Source of the DNA: JAGDZR01 sp049115695
GTDB taxonomy: Bacteria > Bacteroidota > Bacteroidia > Cytophagales > Cyclobacteriaceae
Length of the DNA: 64,000 bases
Assembly: GCA_049115695.1 (NCBI GenBank)
Contig: JAGDZR010000005.1
Location: 62,001 to 126,000, forward strand
Direction: 5' to 3'
Shown: positions 50,843 to 59,705 of the stretch, piece after piece
Numbering within the stretch: position 1 is the stretch's first letter
How the letters are laid out: every line of letters starts with the position of its first letter
Notes under the pieces: model-generated
Databases searched by the model: none
Told to the model about the DNA's origin: nothing
What the model saw: only the letters and a program-made list of their open reading frames with translations
Made by a program: the position numbers and the translations under genes

Positions 50843-52456
50843 ATGAAGCAATTATTAGTGGCAGTTGTTTGCTGTTTGGTGTTTAAATTAAGTGCTCAGG
50901 AATATACAAAGCAGGACAGTTTGAGGGGATCCATTACACCGGAGCGTGAGTGGTGGGACCTTACCTACTATCACTTAAACGTAGAGGTGTTGCCTGAAAG
51001 TAAATCCATCAAAGGAAAGAACATCATCCAATATCAGGTTTTAAAACCCCATGATATCATGCAGATCGACTTGCAATCACCATTGGGCATAGAACGGGTT
51101 ATACAGAATGGTGAGGAGCTGGCTTTCCGATCGGAGGGCAATGCCCATTTTATTCAGTTAGCAGAGACTCAGGATGTGGGCGAGGTAAAAATAATCGAGG
51201 TTCATTATGGGGGAGAGCCGCAGGAAGCAATAAGAGCGCCTTGGGATGGAGGTTTCAGCTGGAAGAAGGATGAAAAGGGGAACCATTTTATTGCAACTTC
51301 ATGTCAGGGACTTGGGGCATCTGTATGGTGGCCATGCAAGGATCATATGTATGATGAGGTTGATAGTATGTTAATGAGCATCGAAGTACCGCAGGATTTG
51401 GTAGACGTGTCCAATGGAAGATTAAGAGGAGTAGATAACAATCGGAAAAAGAAAACTAAAACTTATCACTGGTTTGTCAGTAACCCAATCAATAACTATG
51501 GTGTGAATATCAATATCGGTGATTATGCCCATTGGACAGAGAAATATCAGGGAGAAAAAGGGGAGCTTGATATTGATAATTGGGTATTGAAATACAATGT
51601 GGAAAAGGCTAAAAAACAGTTTCAGGAAAACCATCGAATGCTTGCTGCATTTGAACACTGGTTTGGACCATATCCATTTTATGAAGACAGTTACAAGCTC
51701 GTCGAAGCGCCCTATCTCGGAATGGAACATCAAAGCTCCATCACATATGGCAATGGTTTTCAGAATGGTTATCTGGGTAGAGATTTAAGCGGGACCGGTT
51801 GGGGGCTGAAGTTTGACTTCATCATCGTTCATGAAGCTGGTCATGAGTGGTTTGCCAACAATATTACGCATCTGGATGCAGCGGATATGTGGATACACGA
51901 AAGCTTTACAGCTTACTCCGAAGGTTTGTTTGTGGAATATCACTATGGTAAAGAGTCGGGTCAGCAATATACGCGAGGCACCAGAATGAACATTTCAAAT
52001 CAATATCCTGTCATTGGTCCATATGGCGTTAATGCAGAACATTCAGATACAGATGTTTATTATAAAGGAGCCAACATGCTCAACACGATTAGGAGCATTG
52101 TGAATGATGATGATAAATGGCGCGCTACCTTGAGAGGATTGGGAGAAGCGTTTTATCACCAGACAGTGTCTGGTAAGCAGGTCGAAGAATATATGATTAC
52201 CTTTTTGGGTATTGATCTGTCAACGGTGTTTGATCAATACTTGAGAGATACGCGGATTCCGGTGCTCGAATATGCTCAAAAGGACAATCAGCTTATTTAT
52301 CGTTGGACGAATGTTGTGGAGGGTTTTGAAATGCCGGTTGATGTTGAAATTGATGGGCTCCCCAAACGGATTTCACCATCATCAGAATGGCAGAGTATTA
52401 TAGGAAATGAACTGGACGCTGATGTTAATTATTATATATCAACAATGAAGTACTAA
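50843..52456 (+). CDS. M1-family metallopeptidase, secreted
   Basis: Aminopeptidase of 537 residues with a signal peptide (to about residue 18). The zinc site is H330-E331-x-x-H334 with E353 (HESFTAYSEG) as third ligand. The exopeptidase GxMEN motif appears as GMEHQ at 293-297. The N-terminal beta-domain (DLTYYHLNVEVLPESKSIKG) is typical. It is shorter than E. coli PepN and matches short secreted M1 peptidases of Bacteroidota. Its stop overlaps the convergent gene's stop by four bases. Confidence 0.93.
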   Translation: MKQLLVAVVCCLVFKLSAQEYTKQDSLRGSITPEREWWDLTYYHLNVEVLPESKSIKGKNIIQYQVLKPHDIMQIDLQSPLGIERVIQNGEELAFRSEGNAHFIQLAETQDVGEVKIIEVHYGGEPQEAIRAPWDGGFSWKKDEKGNHFIATSCQGLGASVWWPCKDHMYDEVDSMLMSIEVPQDLVDVSNGRLRGVDNNRKKKTKTYHWFVSNPINNYGVNINIGDYAHWTEKYQGEKGELDIDNWVLKYNVEKAKKQFQENHRMLAAFEHWFGPYPFYEDSYKLVEAPYLGMEHQSSITYGNGFQNGYLGRDLSGTGWGLKFDFIIVHEAGHEWFANNITHLDAADMWIHESFTAYSEGLFVEYHYGKESGQQYTRGTRMNISNQYPVIGPYGVNAEHSDTDVYYKGANMLNTIRSIVNDDDKWRATLRGLGEAFYHQTVSGKQVEEYMITFLGIDLSTVFDQYLRDTRIPVLEYAQKDNQLIYRWTNVVEGFEMPVDVEIDGLPKRISPSSEWQSIIGNELDADVNYYISTMKY

Positions 52457-52797
52457 GCAGACTCCTCGGTTGAGTCTTGTTTTTTCGTAGGTCCGCAATT
52501 CCACTTTTGTCGCATGGCCTCCTTGTCTTCAGGAGACATGTTTTGCCATGCGTTTTTCATTTCACTCATCCATTCAGACTTCTTGTGGGGTCTGTTTTTT
52601 TTGCTCCAATTGCCACCACTAAATAATATCTTACAGAGGACCAGTAGTCCTATGGCTTGCAAGTAGGTGATGGATGTCCATCCTGTAATATCTGGGATCA
52701 GTGCATTCCATAGCAACATTACAATTCCCGCTGCAATGGAAATAAAAAAGACGATCATGAATCCCATTTTCCAGTAACCGTACTTGCTAAAGTTCAT
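52453..52797 (-). CDS. Small membrane protein cotranscribed with ECF sigma factor
   Basis: Protein of 114 residues from the ATG at 52797 (MNFSKYGYWKMGF); a longer start at 52839 lies inside the sigma gene. Two TM segments (about 10-30 and 43-60) precede a soluble basic tail with a repeated helix (MSEMKNAWQNMSPEDKEAMRQKW). It overlaps the sigma gene end by 11 bases. No family is recognised with certainty; an anti-sigma or membrane-stress role is inferred from coupling to the sigma gene. Confidence 0.65.
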   Translation of the reverse strand: MNFSKYGYWKMGFMIVFFISIAAGIVMLLWNALIPDITGWTSITYLQAIGLLVLCKILFSGGNWSKKNRPHKKSEWMSEMKNAWQNMSPEDKEAMRQKWNCGPTKKQDSTEESA

Positions 52798-53335
52798 CGT
52801 AGAGGCCTTGGAGTTGTTTTCTAAGATGCTTGATGGCATAATGCTTGCGTGAGATAAGTGTATTCACTTTTTCTCCTGTGACTTCTGAGATCTGTTGAAA
52901 GCTGAGCCCTTCAAACTCATTCAGGACATACGCCTGTCGTTGCTCTTCTGGCAATTGAGCCAAAGCGTTGTTGACTGAATCCCAAATGAGCTTATTCATG
53001 TAGACTTCCTCTGGAGCCGCATTTGTCAATGAAGCTTTGGATTGAATGGAGCTTTCGTCGGACATGCGACTAAAGCTTTCCGGTTTCTTCTTCCTAAATC
53101 TATCAATGATCTTATTACGCGCTACTCGATAAAGCCATCCTGATAGTTGTTGGATAGGTTCAGAAGTTGTCTCCATTTGAATATATACATCCTGTAAAAT
53201 ATCTTCAGCATCGTCCCTGTCAGGGATTCGACTTTTGATGAAGCTTAGGAGCTGTTGCTTGATGTCGATAAAATCATCAGCTCTTTCTTGCTTTGCCAGG
53301 ATTTGGTCTGCACTTAAATTTATGGTAGTTGTCAT
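52787..53335 (-). CDS. ECF-family sigma factor
   Basis: Sigma factor of 182 residues. Region 2 (about 28-85: FIKSRIPDRDDAEDILQDVYIQM, GWLYRVARNKIIDRFRKKK) and region 4 (about 118-170: LPEEQRQAYVLNEFEGLSFQQI) are complete. The linker between them is 35 residues. It resembles SigZ/RpoE-type ECF factors of Bacteroidota. The overlapping downstream gene encodes a two-TM protein. It is divergent from the EF-hand gene across 149 bases. Confidence 0.92.
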   Translation of the reverse strand: MTTTINLSADQILAKQERADDFIDIKQQLLSFIKSRIPDRDDAEDILQDVYIQMETTSEPIQQLSGWLYRVARNKIIDRFRKKKPESFSRMSDESSIQSKASLTNAAPEEVYMNKLIWDSVNNALAQLPEEQRQAYVLNEFEGLSFQQISEVTGEKVNTLISRKHYAIKHLRKQLQGLYDEL

Positions 53336-53484
53336 TATGATGAAGTAGACGGCTAGAACCTTTACATATTTTAGGTAGGTTCAAATACCTGAACATTGTA
53401 CGCATTTCAACACATAATTGTTGGTGCTTACTGGATAGCTTTCTATATTGGTCTCCCTTTATTATACTGAAAGCTTCCATTACA

Positions 53485-54063
53485 ATGAACGGAGAGATCA
53501 CGCCAATACAAAAAAGAAAAATTCACCACTTTTTCGAGGTGCTGGATAACAATGGAAATGGAGTACTCCAGCCAGATGATTTCAAAGACGTTGCAAAGAA
53601 AATATGCAAGAAAATCGGACTGGATGAAGGGTCAAGAAAGTATGATAGCATAGTGGTCCAATCATATCGAATATTCATTCAAATTTTGACAGACCTTGAA
53701 AAGCATAGTGAACTTGAAATTAATGCTGAAGAATGGTCTCGATTTTTTGAGAAAAATATAATCAAGCCTTCTCGAATGAGCGCCGCACCGATTGAAGCAT
53801 ATATCACCAGGACCGTCTACTATATTTTTAATTTGTTTGATGAAAATGGAGATGGCGTAATCTCACGAGAGGAGTACGCCAATATGTTCGATACATATAG
53901 TATTGACAAAACGCATATTGATGATGCTTTTAACCGATTGGATAGTAATGGAGATCAATACCTCTCTAAGCAGGAATTAAACTTTGCTTTTCATGAGTTC
54001 TTCTTATCCACCAATGCAAATTCTCCGGGAAATTGGATTTTTGGTGAATGGATGGAGGAATAA
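53485..54063 (+). CDS. EF-hand calcium-binding protein
   Basis: Protein of 192 residues with a calerythrin/sarcoplasmic-type layout of four EF-hands. Canonical 12-residue loops are D21-D32 (DNNGNGVLQPDD, Asp at position 12), D119-E130 (DENGDGVISREE) and D153-E164 (DSNGDQYLSKQE). The second loop (near 68-85) is degenerate. No signal peptide, so cytoplasmic. It may buffer or sense calcium. It is followed by a hairpin terminator. Confidence 0.92.
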   Translation: MNGEITPIQKRKIHHFFEVLDNNGNGVLQPDDFKDVAKKICKKIGLDEGSRKYDSIVVQSYRIFIQILTDLEKHSELEINAEEWSRFFEKNIIKPSRMSAAPIEAYITRTVYYIFNLFDENGDGVISREEYANMFDTYSIDKTHIDDAFNRLDSNGDQYLSKQELNFAFHEFFLSTNANSPGNWIFGEWMEE

Positions 54064-54084
54064 AATGCAAACGATTGCATTTTT
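54063..54084 (+). terminator. Hairpin terminator after the EF-hand gene
   Basis: AAATGCAA / TTGCATTT (54063-54070 and 54075-54082), loop ACGA, runs into TTTT. The stem is AT-rich but perfect and begins at the stop codon. Confidence 0.55.
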
Positions 54085-54246
54085 CAATGATGAGTACATT
54101 AAAATTTGCTTATCGTCCCGTTATTGGTAGATTATTTTGTGTATGCGCAATTACGAAAATTACACCCTCTTTGTTTGGATTTTTTCAAAATTTTCTCTTT
54201 TATTGGGCTACCAATAGGAATTTTTTAAACACCGACCAAGCTAAAG

Positions 54247-54450
54247 ATGAACGAATTAAACCAGTATCTCAATGAGATTTCTAATCTCAGCGAGGAAGAG
54301 AACGACGATTTTTTAGAGTGCGGTCTCACGATCCTCGAAAACTTACGAAGACAGTCAAAGTCAAATTATCAAGCCAGGAAATATGTTTCTCCTATCTTGA
54401 ATTTGATTTATTGCCACAAGCGTGTAGGGAGTACCGAATTAGCGGCCTGA
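54247..54450 (+). CDS. Small hypothetical protein
   Basis: Protein of 67 residues, mostly helical and acidic in its first half (NLSEEENDDFLECGL) and basic in its second (RRQSKSNYQARKYV). It has no TM segment or motif I recognise. Support is the ATG, codon-like composition and a clean gap on both sides; it could be a chance frame. Confidence 0.45.
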   Translation: MNELNQYLNEISNLSEEENDDFLECGLTILENLRRQSKSNYQARKYVSPILNLIYCHKRVGSTELAA

Positions 54451-54569
54451 ACTGACTGACTGGATGTAAATTTTTGTATGTCCATGTTCTGATAGGTAGT
54501 CATAGGATTGTTTTACCTTAGAAAGATTATATCTTTCAGTCGAAGAATTATTTTGACTAAGGTAGAACT

Positions 54570-56432
54570 ATGAAAAACTATGTAATGGTGGCAATTGTCA
54601 TCATAAGTTTTGGTGCCTCTGCGCAGCAAAAACTTGATCTAAATGACCTAAGCCAGTTCAGAGAACAGGCTGGTAATTGGCGTATAGTAGGAGATGTTTG
54701 GATGAGTCCGGACGTAGACATTCACCACATTGCTCCAGAAAATCCCAAAAAGAAAAAAAAGAAATCCTCAACGCCCATTCAAAAAGCGGTGATGTCTGTC
54801 GATGGAACCGGGATTTTGTTAAATGAGAATGACGAAGAGCGTAAATCACACTTAATTACGGTATGGGAGCACGGTGATATTGAATTGGATTTGGATGTAA
54901 TGATACCACGAGGATCTAACTCTGGTATTTACTTGCAGGGACGCTATGAAGTTCAATTGCTGGATAGCTACGGAGTTGAAAATCCCTCATTCAGCGATAT
55001 CGGAGGAATATATCGCAATTGGGAATCCGAACCCGGCAAAATCCTAAAAGGAATACCTCCGAGAACCAATGCAGCTAAAGCTCCTGGTTTATGGCAGCAT
55101 TTCAAGATTCAATTTAGAGCGCCGAAATTTGATGAGCAGGGAAATAAAACTGCCAATGCGAGATTTGTCAAGGTGGAACTTAATGGAATTACAATCCACG
55201 AGAATGTGGAAGTTGAATTACCTACCGGGGGCCCGATCTCAAAAGACGAAGTTCCAATGGGTCCCATAATGATTCAAGGTGATCATGGACCAGTTGCTTT
55301 TAAGAATATCGAATACAAGCTTTTAGGAGAATCAGATGTGATGCTTAAAAATATCTCCTATAAGGTATACAGAGGAGATTTCAATACGATAAAAGATATT
55401 CAGGGAGAAGAAGTAAGGATTGAAGGAAAAGCATCACAAATAGAAATTCAACAAGCTCAATCAGACGATGCATATGCAATCATTTATGAAGGACTGATCA
55501 ATATTCCGAAAACAGACGAATATACTTTTGGTGTTGCACATGGTGGAGCAGTCAGGTTTGAAGTAGATGGCGAAGCACTGATAGATATTCCATCCAAAAG
55601 TTGGCGTGGAACTCAGGAGGTTTCATCCAAGTTGGATGCTGGTTCATACAATATCAAGTTGTACAATTATAAATCCGCACCCTGGATTTCACCAGCGCTG
55701 GGACTATTTGTAAAAAGTAAGAACACTTATTTCAAGCCATTCCATTCCTATGACTCCTACCCGGAGGTTAGTGGGGTAAGGGCACCAATCAATGTTGATG
55801 TTGATGGAGATACTAAATTGCATCGGGCATTCATTAAGTATCGTGGTGCATCACCCAAACTTTCTCATACCATTGGAGTGGGAGATCGGTCAGGAGTCCA
55901 TTACGTATATGATTTACAAAGAGGAAACCTGGTAGCGGCATGGAGAGGTGAATTCATCGATGCTACGCCAATGTGGAATAGTCGTGGAGATGGATCATTT
56001 TTACCGAGAGGTGCTGTGCAATGGAAGCATATCAATCAATCTCTGGCTTATTTAACCAATGAATCAGCTCCTTTCCCAACTGATGCCGAATCGGAATGGA
56101 TCCAGAAGGGATATCAAATTGGGGAAATGGACAGGCCAATTTTTAAGAGTGATTACAAGGGTGCAGTTGTTACCAATAGCATCAATCCAGCAGCTGATAA
56201 TGCGTCTTTGGTTCATGAAATTGCCTTCGAAAATCTTTCAAATACGGTAAATCTCTTTTATAAAATCGCTGAAGGATCAAGTATCAGAGACATGGGAAAT
56301 GGCCTCTTTGCAGTTAATGATCATGAGTTTTACATCAGAACAACTGGAGCCAATGTTCGACAGGTTGATGGGAAGAGTGAATTGATTGTACCGGTAAACG
56401 GATCTACAATTTCTTATACAATTGTTTGGTAA
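54570..56432 (+). CDS. Secreted DUF1080 plus PA14 domain protein
   Basis: Protein of 620 residues with a signal peptide (to about residue 18). Residues ~25-250 form a DUF1080 (3-keto-disaccharide hydrolase) beta-sandwich: GDIELDLDVMIPRGSNSGIY, LQGRYEVQLLDSYG, GIYR, GLWQHFKIQFRAP, GPIMIQGDHGPVAFKNI. Inserted at 58-66 is a lysine run (PKKKKKKSS). Residues ~262-390 form a PA14-like domain (YAIIYEGLINIPKTDEYTFG, VDGEALID). The C-terminal ~220 residues resemble no domain I can name. It is 19 bases from the propeller-cytochrome gene. It probably acts on a polysaccharide-derived or oxidised sugar outside the cell. Confidence 0.85.
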   Translation: MKNYVMVAIVIISFGASAQQKLDLNDLSQFREQAGNWRIVGDVWMSPDVDIHHIAPENPKKKKKKSSTPIQKAVMSVDGTGILLNENDEERKSHLITVWEHGDIELDLDVMIPRGSNSGIYLQGRYEVQLLDSYGVENPSFSDIGGIYRNWESEPGKILKGIPPRTNAAKAPGLWQHFKIQFRAPKFDEQGNKTANARFVKVELNGITIHENVEVELPTGGPISKDEVPMGPIMIQGDHGPVAFKNIEYKLLGESDVMLKNISYKVYRGDFNTIKDIQGEEVRIEGKASQIEIQQAQSDDAYAIIYEGLINIPKTDEYTFGVAHGGAVRFEVDGEALIDIPSKSWRGTQEVSSKLDAGSYNIKLYNYKSAPWISPALGLFVKSKNTYFKPFHSYDSYPEVSGVRAPINVDVDGDTKLHRAFIKYRGASPKLSHTIGVGDRSGVHYVYDLQRGNLVAAWRGEFIDATPMWNSRGDGSFLPRGAVQWKHINQSLAYLTNESAPFPTDAESEWIQKGYQIGEMDRPIFKSDYKGAVVTNSINPAADNASLVHEIAFENLSNTVNLFYKIAEGSSIRDMGNGLFAVNDHEFYIRTTGANVRQVDGKSELIVPVNGSTISYTIVW

Positions 56433-56451
56433 TCACTAGAGCGTAATCAAA

Positions 56452-58380
56452 ATGAAAATAATAGTTAGAAATATGTTTTTGGTGGTTGCTTCTCTAATGG
56501 CAATTACCACGATGGGACAAAAGGTTTCAGAGGAGACCTATTATAGAATTACCACAGTGCCTATTCCGGAGGGAATCCAACTTGAAGGAGGTGGTGTGGA
56601 AGTTCTGCCAGATGGAAGCGTGGGTGTAGCTACGAGACGTGGCGATGTATGGATCATTGAGAATCCGACAATGGCCAAAGGGTCACCTGCTTCCTTTAGA
56701 CAATTTGCGACAGGATTGCATGAGCCACTCGGTCTGGCGTATCTTGATGGGGCGCTATATACTGCACAGCGAGGTGAACTTACCAAACTCATTGATGAAG
56801 ATGGAGACCGCAAGGCGGATGTTTATGAGACAGTTTACTCATGGCCACTCTCGGCTCACTATCATGAATATTCTTTTGGGCCCGTGATAGCACCTGATAC
56901 TACATTTTTTGTGACGGCTAATGTTGCATTTGGCGATGAAGAATGGTGGAGAGGAGAGAGTCGAGTATTATGGAGAGGTTGGACGATGCGCATTTCTCGT
57001 GATGGAACAATGGAGCCCTGGGCAACTGGAATGAGATCTCCTGCTGGTTTTGGCTTGATTGATGGAGAGTTTTTCTATACCGATAATCAGGGAGATTGGA
57101 TTGGGTCCGGAGCACTATGGCACGTACCAAAAGGCGCCTTTATCGGTCATCCAGGTGGCTTGAGGTGGACTGAGCAATCAAATTCACCTGTTAAGCTTAC
57201 AGAGGAAAAACTCTATGCTGTGGCCGATAAGCGTCAGATTAGAGAAAATGGCGTTTATGTTAAGCCGGATAACATTCCCAATGAAGAAAATCCGGACTTT
57301 GTATATGAAATGAAGGAACATTTCCCTGAGTTTCAACTGCCAGCGGTCATATTGCCACATGGCATTCTAGGAATATCCAACAGCCAGCTACAGCAGGATG
57401 CTACTGACGGAAAGTTCGGTCCTTTTGAAGGACAAATATTCATTGGCGATCAGGGTCAAAGTAAAATCATGAGAGTGGTTTTAGAGAAAGTGAATGATCA
57501 ATACCAAGGTGTTGCTTTTGATTTCAGAGCGGGTTTTCAATCAGGTGTCATGCGAATGGATTTCGACAATAATGGCAATTTATTCGTGGGAGAGACCAAC
57601 CGAGGTTGGGGTTCTGCAGGAACTACCAATCATGGACTTCAGTATGTCACGTGGACAGGTAAAATGCCATTTGAAATGAAAACAGTGAAGGCTAAAGCAG
57701 ATGGGTTCGAAATAACTTTTACCAAGCCAGTTGACAAAGAAAGTGCGAAGGATTTGGATACCTATAATGGAAAAAGCTATATATATAAATATCATCCTGT
57801 ATATGGGAGCCCCCAAACTAATATTGAAGAAGTGAAAGTAAAGGGAGTGAAAGTAAGTGATGATGGATTAAGCGTGAGATTGGTGACGGATGATCTCAGA
57901 CAATATTATGTTCACGAGTTTTTTGTTCCTGATATTAAGTCCGCTGAAGATGGGCAAAATCTATTACACAAGACATTCTATTACACCCTGAACAATATTC
58001 CTGAGGGTGAGAAATTAGCCCCGGGAAGTTATACAGTTAGGCAATCGAGCGCAACACAAAAGAAGTCAACTGCGAAGGCTATGGCAGTTGCAAAGCCAAA
58101 GCCAGTTGCATCAAAAGTACCAACCTATGATGAAATTGAGCCGTTGCTGGTAAAGAATACTTGTGTAGCATGTCATCAAAAAGATAAACGTGTAGTAGGG
58201 CCTTCATTTGCTGCAATCTCTAAGCGGAGGTATACGAATGAGAAAATTGTTGAGTTAATCTACAACCCGGAACCAAAAAACTGGCCGGAGTATGCTACAC
58301 CGATGGCACCAATGCCTCAGGTGGACAAGAAAGAGGCGCTAAAGATTGCAGCCTGGATCAATTCGCTGAAGGACTATTAA
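56452..58380 (+). CDS. Secreted propeller dehydrogenase-like protein with C-terminal cytochrome c
   Basis: Protein of 642 residues with a signal peptide (to about residue 23). The main part (about 30-430) has strand patterns of PQQ-sugar-dehydrogenase/L-sorbosone-type propellers: GGGVEVLPDGSVGVATRRGDVW, LHEPLGLAYLDGALYTAQRGE, FYTDNQGDWIGSG, LPHGILGISNSQ, FIGDQGQSKIMRV. A Pro/Ala/Lys linker (about 535-560) leads to a cytochrome c domain with C571-x-x-C574-H575. It probably passes electrons from sugar oxidation to the respiratory chain. The preceding DUF1080 protein would be its partner; a strong terminator follows. Confidence 0.87.
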   Translation: MKIIVRNMFLVVASLMAITTMGQKVSEETYYRITTVPIPEGIQLEGGGVEVLPDGSVGVATRRGDVWIIENPTMAKGSPASFRQFATGLHEPLGLAYLDGALYTAQRGELTKLIDEDGDRKADVYETVYSWPLSAHYHEYSFGPVIAPDTTFFVTANVAFGDEEWWRGESRVLWRGWTMRISRDGTMEPWATGMRSPAGFGLIDGEFFYTDNQGDWIGSGALWHVPKGAFIGHPGGLRWTEQSNSPVKLTEEKLYAVADKRQIRENGVYVKPDNIPNEENPDFVYEMKEHFPEFQLPAVILPHGILGISNSQLQQDATDGKFGPFEGQIFIGDQGQSKIMRVVLEKVNDQYQGVAFDFRAGFQSGVMRMDFDNNGNLFVGETNRGWGSAGTTNHGLQYVTWTGKMPFEMKTVKAKADGFEITFTKPVDKESAKDLDTYNGKSYIYKYHPVYGSPQTNIEEVKVKGVKVSDDGLSVRLVTDDLRQYYVHEFFVPDIKSAEDGQNLLHKTFYYTLNNIPEGEKLAPGSYTVRQSSATQKKSTAKAMAVAKPKPVASKVPTYDEIEPLLVKNTCVACHQKDKRVVGPSFAAISKRRYTNEKIVELIYNPEPKNWPEYATPMAPMPQVDKKEALKIAAWINSLKDY

Positions 58381-58403
58381 TGAATTTCTTTCGATAGATA
58401 TAC

Positions 58404-58437
58404 GAGGGCGATCAATTTTGATCGTCCTCTTTTTTTG
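58404..58437 (+). terminator. Strong rho-independent terminator
   Basis: A 12-bp stem (58404-58415 and 58418-58429, one G-U pair) with a two-base loop is followed directly by eight T. It ends the DUF1080 and propeller-cytochrome operon 24 bases after the stop. Confidence 0.93.
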
Positions 58438-58544
58438 GTTTCCATCGGGGTGCGATACCATAGTACGATCTTGACAACCCCCAATATTATGTTTTGATCG
58501 GTTTGGTTTTTCAGTATTGTTCGGTGTAATTCGAATCAAACTGG

Positions 58545-59591
58545 ATGAATATGAGCCAATTCTTTTCTGCCAATAATGTTAATCCTCGAAGCGAGACAAT
58601 AAGGGTTAGGACAATCGATATGCACACTGGAGGAGAACCGCTAAGGATAATCCTTGAAGGGTTCCCTGAGCCAGTGGGTGATAGCGTTATTGCATATCGT
58701 CGTTTTTTCATGGAAAATTATGATCACTTGCGAACCAGTCTCATGCATGAACCTCGTGGACATGCAGATATGTACGGTGTAATTGTTACACCTAGTAAAG
58801 TGGCGGATTTCGGAGTGGTCTTTATGCACAATGAAGGATATAGCACCATGTGTGGACATGCGACCATTGCGATTACAAAACTGGCAGTTGAAGCAGGCTG
58901 GGTGGAGATGGTTGATTCGGAAACGCGTGTCCTGATCGAAGCGCCATGTGGTGTGCTCACGGCTTACGCGAAAATCAAAGATCGAAAAGTTGTGAGTGTC
59001 CGATTTCATAACGTGCCCTCCTTTGTGGTTGCTTTGGATCAGCTAGGGGAAGTCCCTGAGATCGGCATTGTCAATTATGATTTAGCTTATGGTGGCGCGT
59101 ATTACGCATTTGTTAATGCTGATGAATTAAAAATCCCACTGGTCCCATCAAATTATCAGCAACTCATCAGTACAGGCATGGCGATTAAACATGCGGTCAT
59201 GGAGTCAACTGATTTAATCAAGCATCCGGAAGAGGATGATCTTAGTTTCTTATACGGAACCATTTTTATTGGAGGTCCGATTTCGGCGGGAGTCGACAGT
59301 CGTAACGTGTGCGTTTTTGCCGAAGGAGAAGTGGATAGGTGCCCAACAGGTTCCGGAGTTTCTGCGCGAATGGCCATCCATCATCAACGACAAGAGCTGC
59401 ATGAGGGAGAAGAAATGATTATTGAGAGCATCCTTGGAACTCAGTTTACAAGTAAAGTCCATAAAAAAATGACTTATGCCGGAGTTGATGCCGTTATCCC
59501 CGAGGTAGAAGGTACAGCTTACTATACTGGTCAACATGAATTCTGGATTGATCCTGGAGACCCACTTCATAGGGGTTTCATTTTCCGATAG
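58545..59591 (+). CDS. trans-3-Hydroxy-L-proline dehydratase
   Basis: Proline-racemase-family enzyme of 348 residues. The first catalytic cysteine is present (C103, TMCGHATIA), but the second is threonine (T268, DRCPTGSGVSARM). This Cys/Thr pair is the hallmark of trans-3-hydroxyproline dehydratases such as human L3HYPDH, which eliminate water to give 1-pyrroline-2-carboxylate. It is not an epimerase. It is monocistronic, but its substrate, from collagen-type protein, fits the hydroxyproline operon at 19.6-24.3 kb. The ATG at 58551 is an alternative start. No ketimine reductase is visible nearby. Confidence 0.88.
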   Translation: MNMSQFFSANNVNPRSETIRVRTIDMHTGGEPLRIILEGFPEPVGDSVIAYRRFFMENYDHLRTSLMHEPRGHADMYGVIVTPSKVADFGVVFMHNEGYSTMCGHATIAITKLAVEAGWVEMVDSETRVLIEAPCGVLTAYAKIKDRKVVSVRFHNVPSFVVALDQLGEVPEIGIVNYDLAYGGAYYAFVNADELKIPLVPSNYQQLISTGMAIKHAVMESTDLIKHPEEDDLSFLYGTIFIGGPISAGVDSRNVCVFAEGEVDRCPTGSGVSARMAIHHQRQELHEGEEMIIESILGTQFTSKVHKKMTYAGVDAVIPEVEGTAYYTGQHEFWIDPGDPLHRGFIFR

Positions 59592-59705
59592 TTGTAATGA
59601 ATTGTCATCAACGATGGCATTTAGCATTATTGGCAGAAGTCAGGACAATATGATTGCCTATTTTCTACTAAATTGAGAAGTGAATTTTTACTTTTTTTCT
59701 TAAAG

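Noticed and set aside
58545..59591. Annotation as proline racemase or a second 4-hydroxyproline epimerase
   Set aside because: The second catalytic cysteine is threonine (T268), which fits the dehydratase group.
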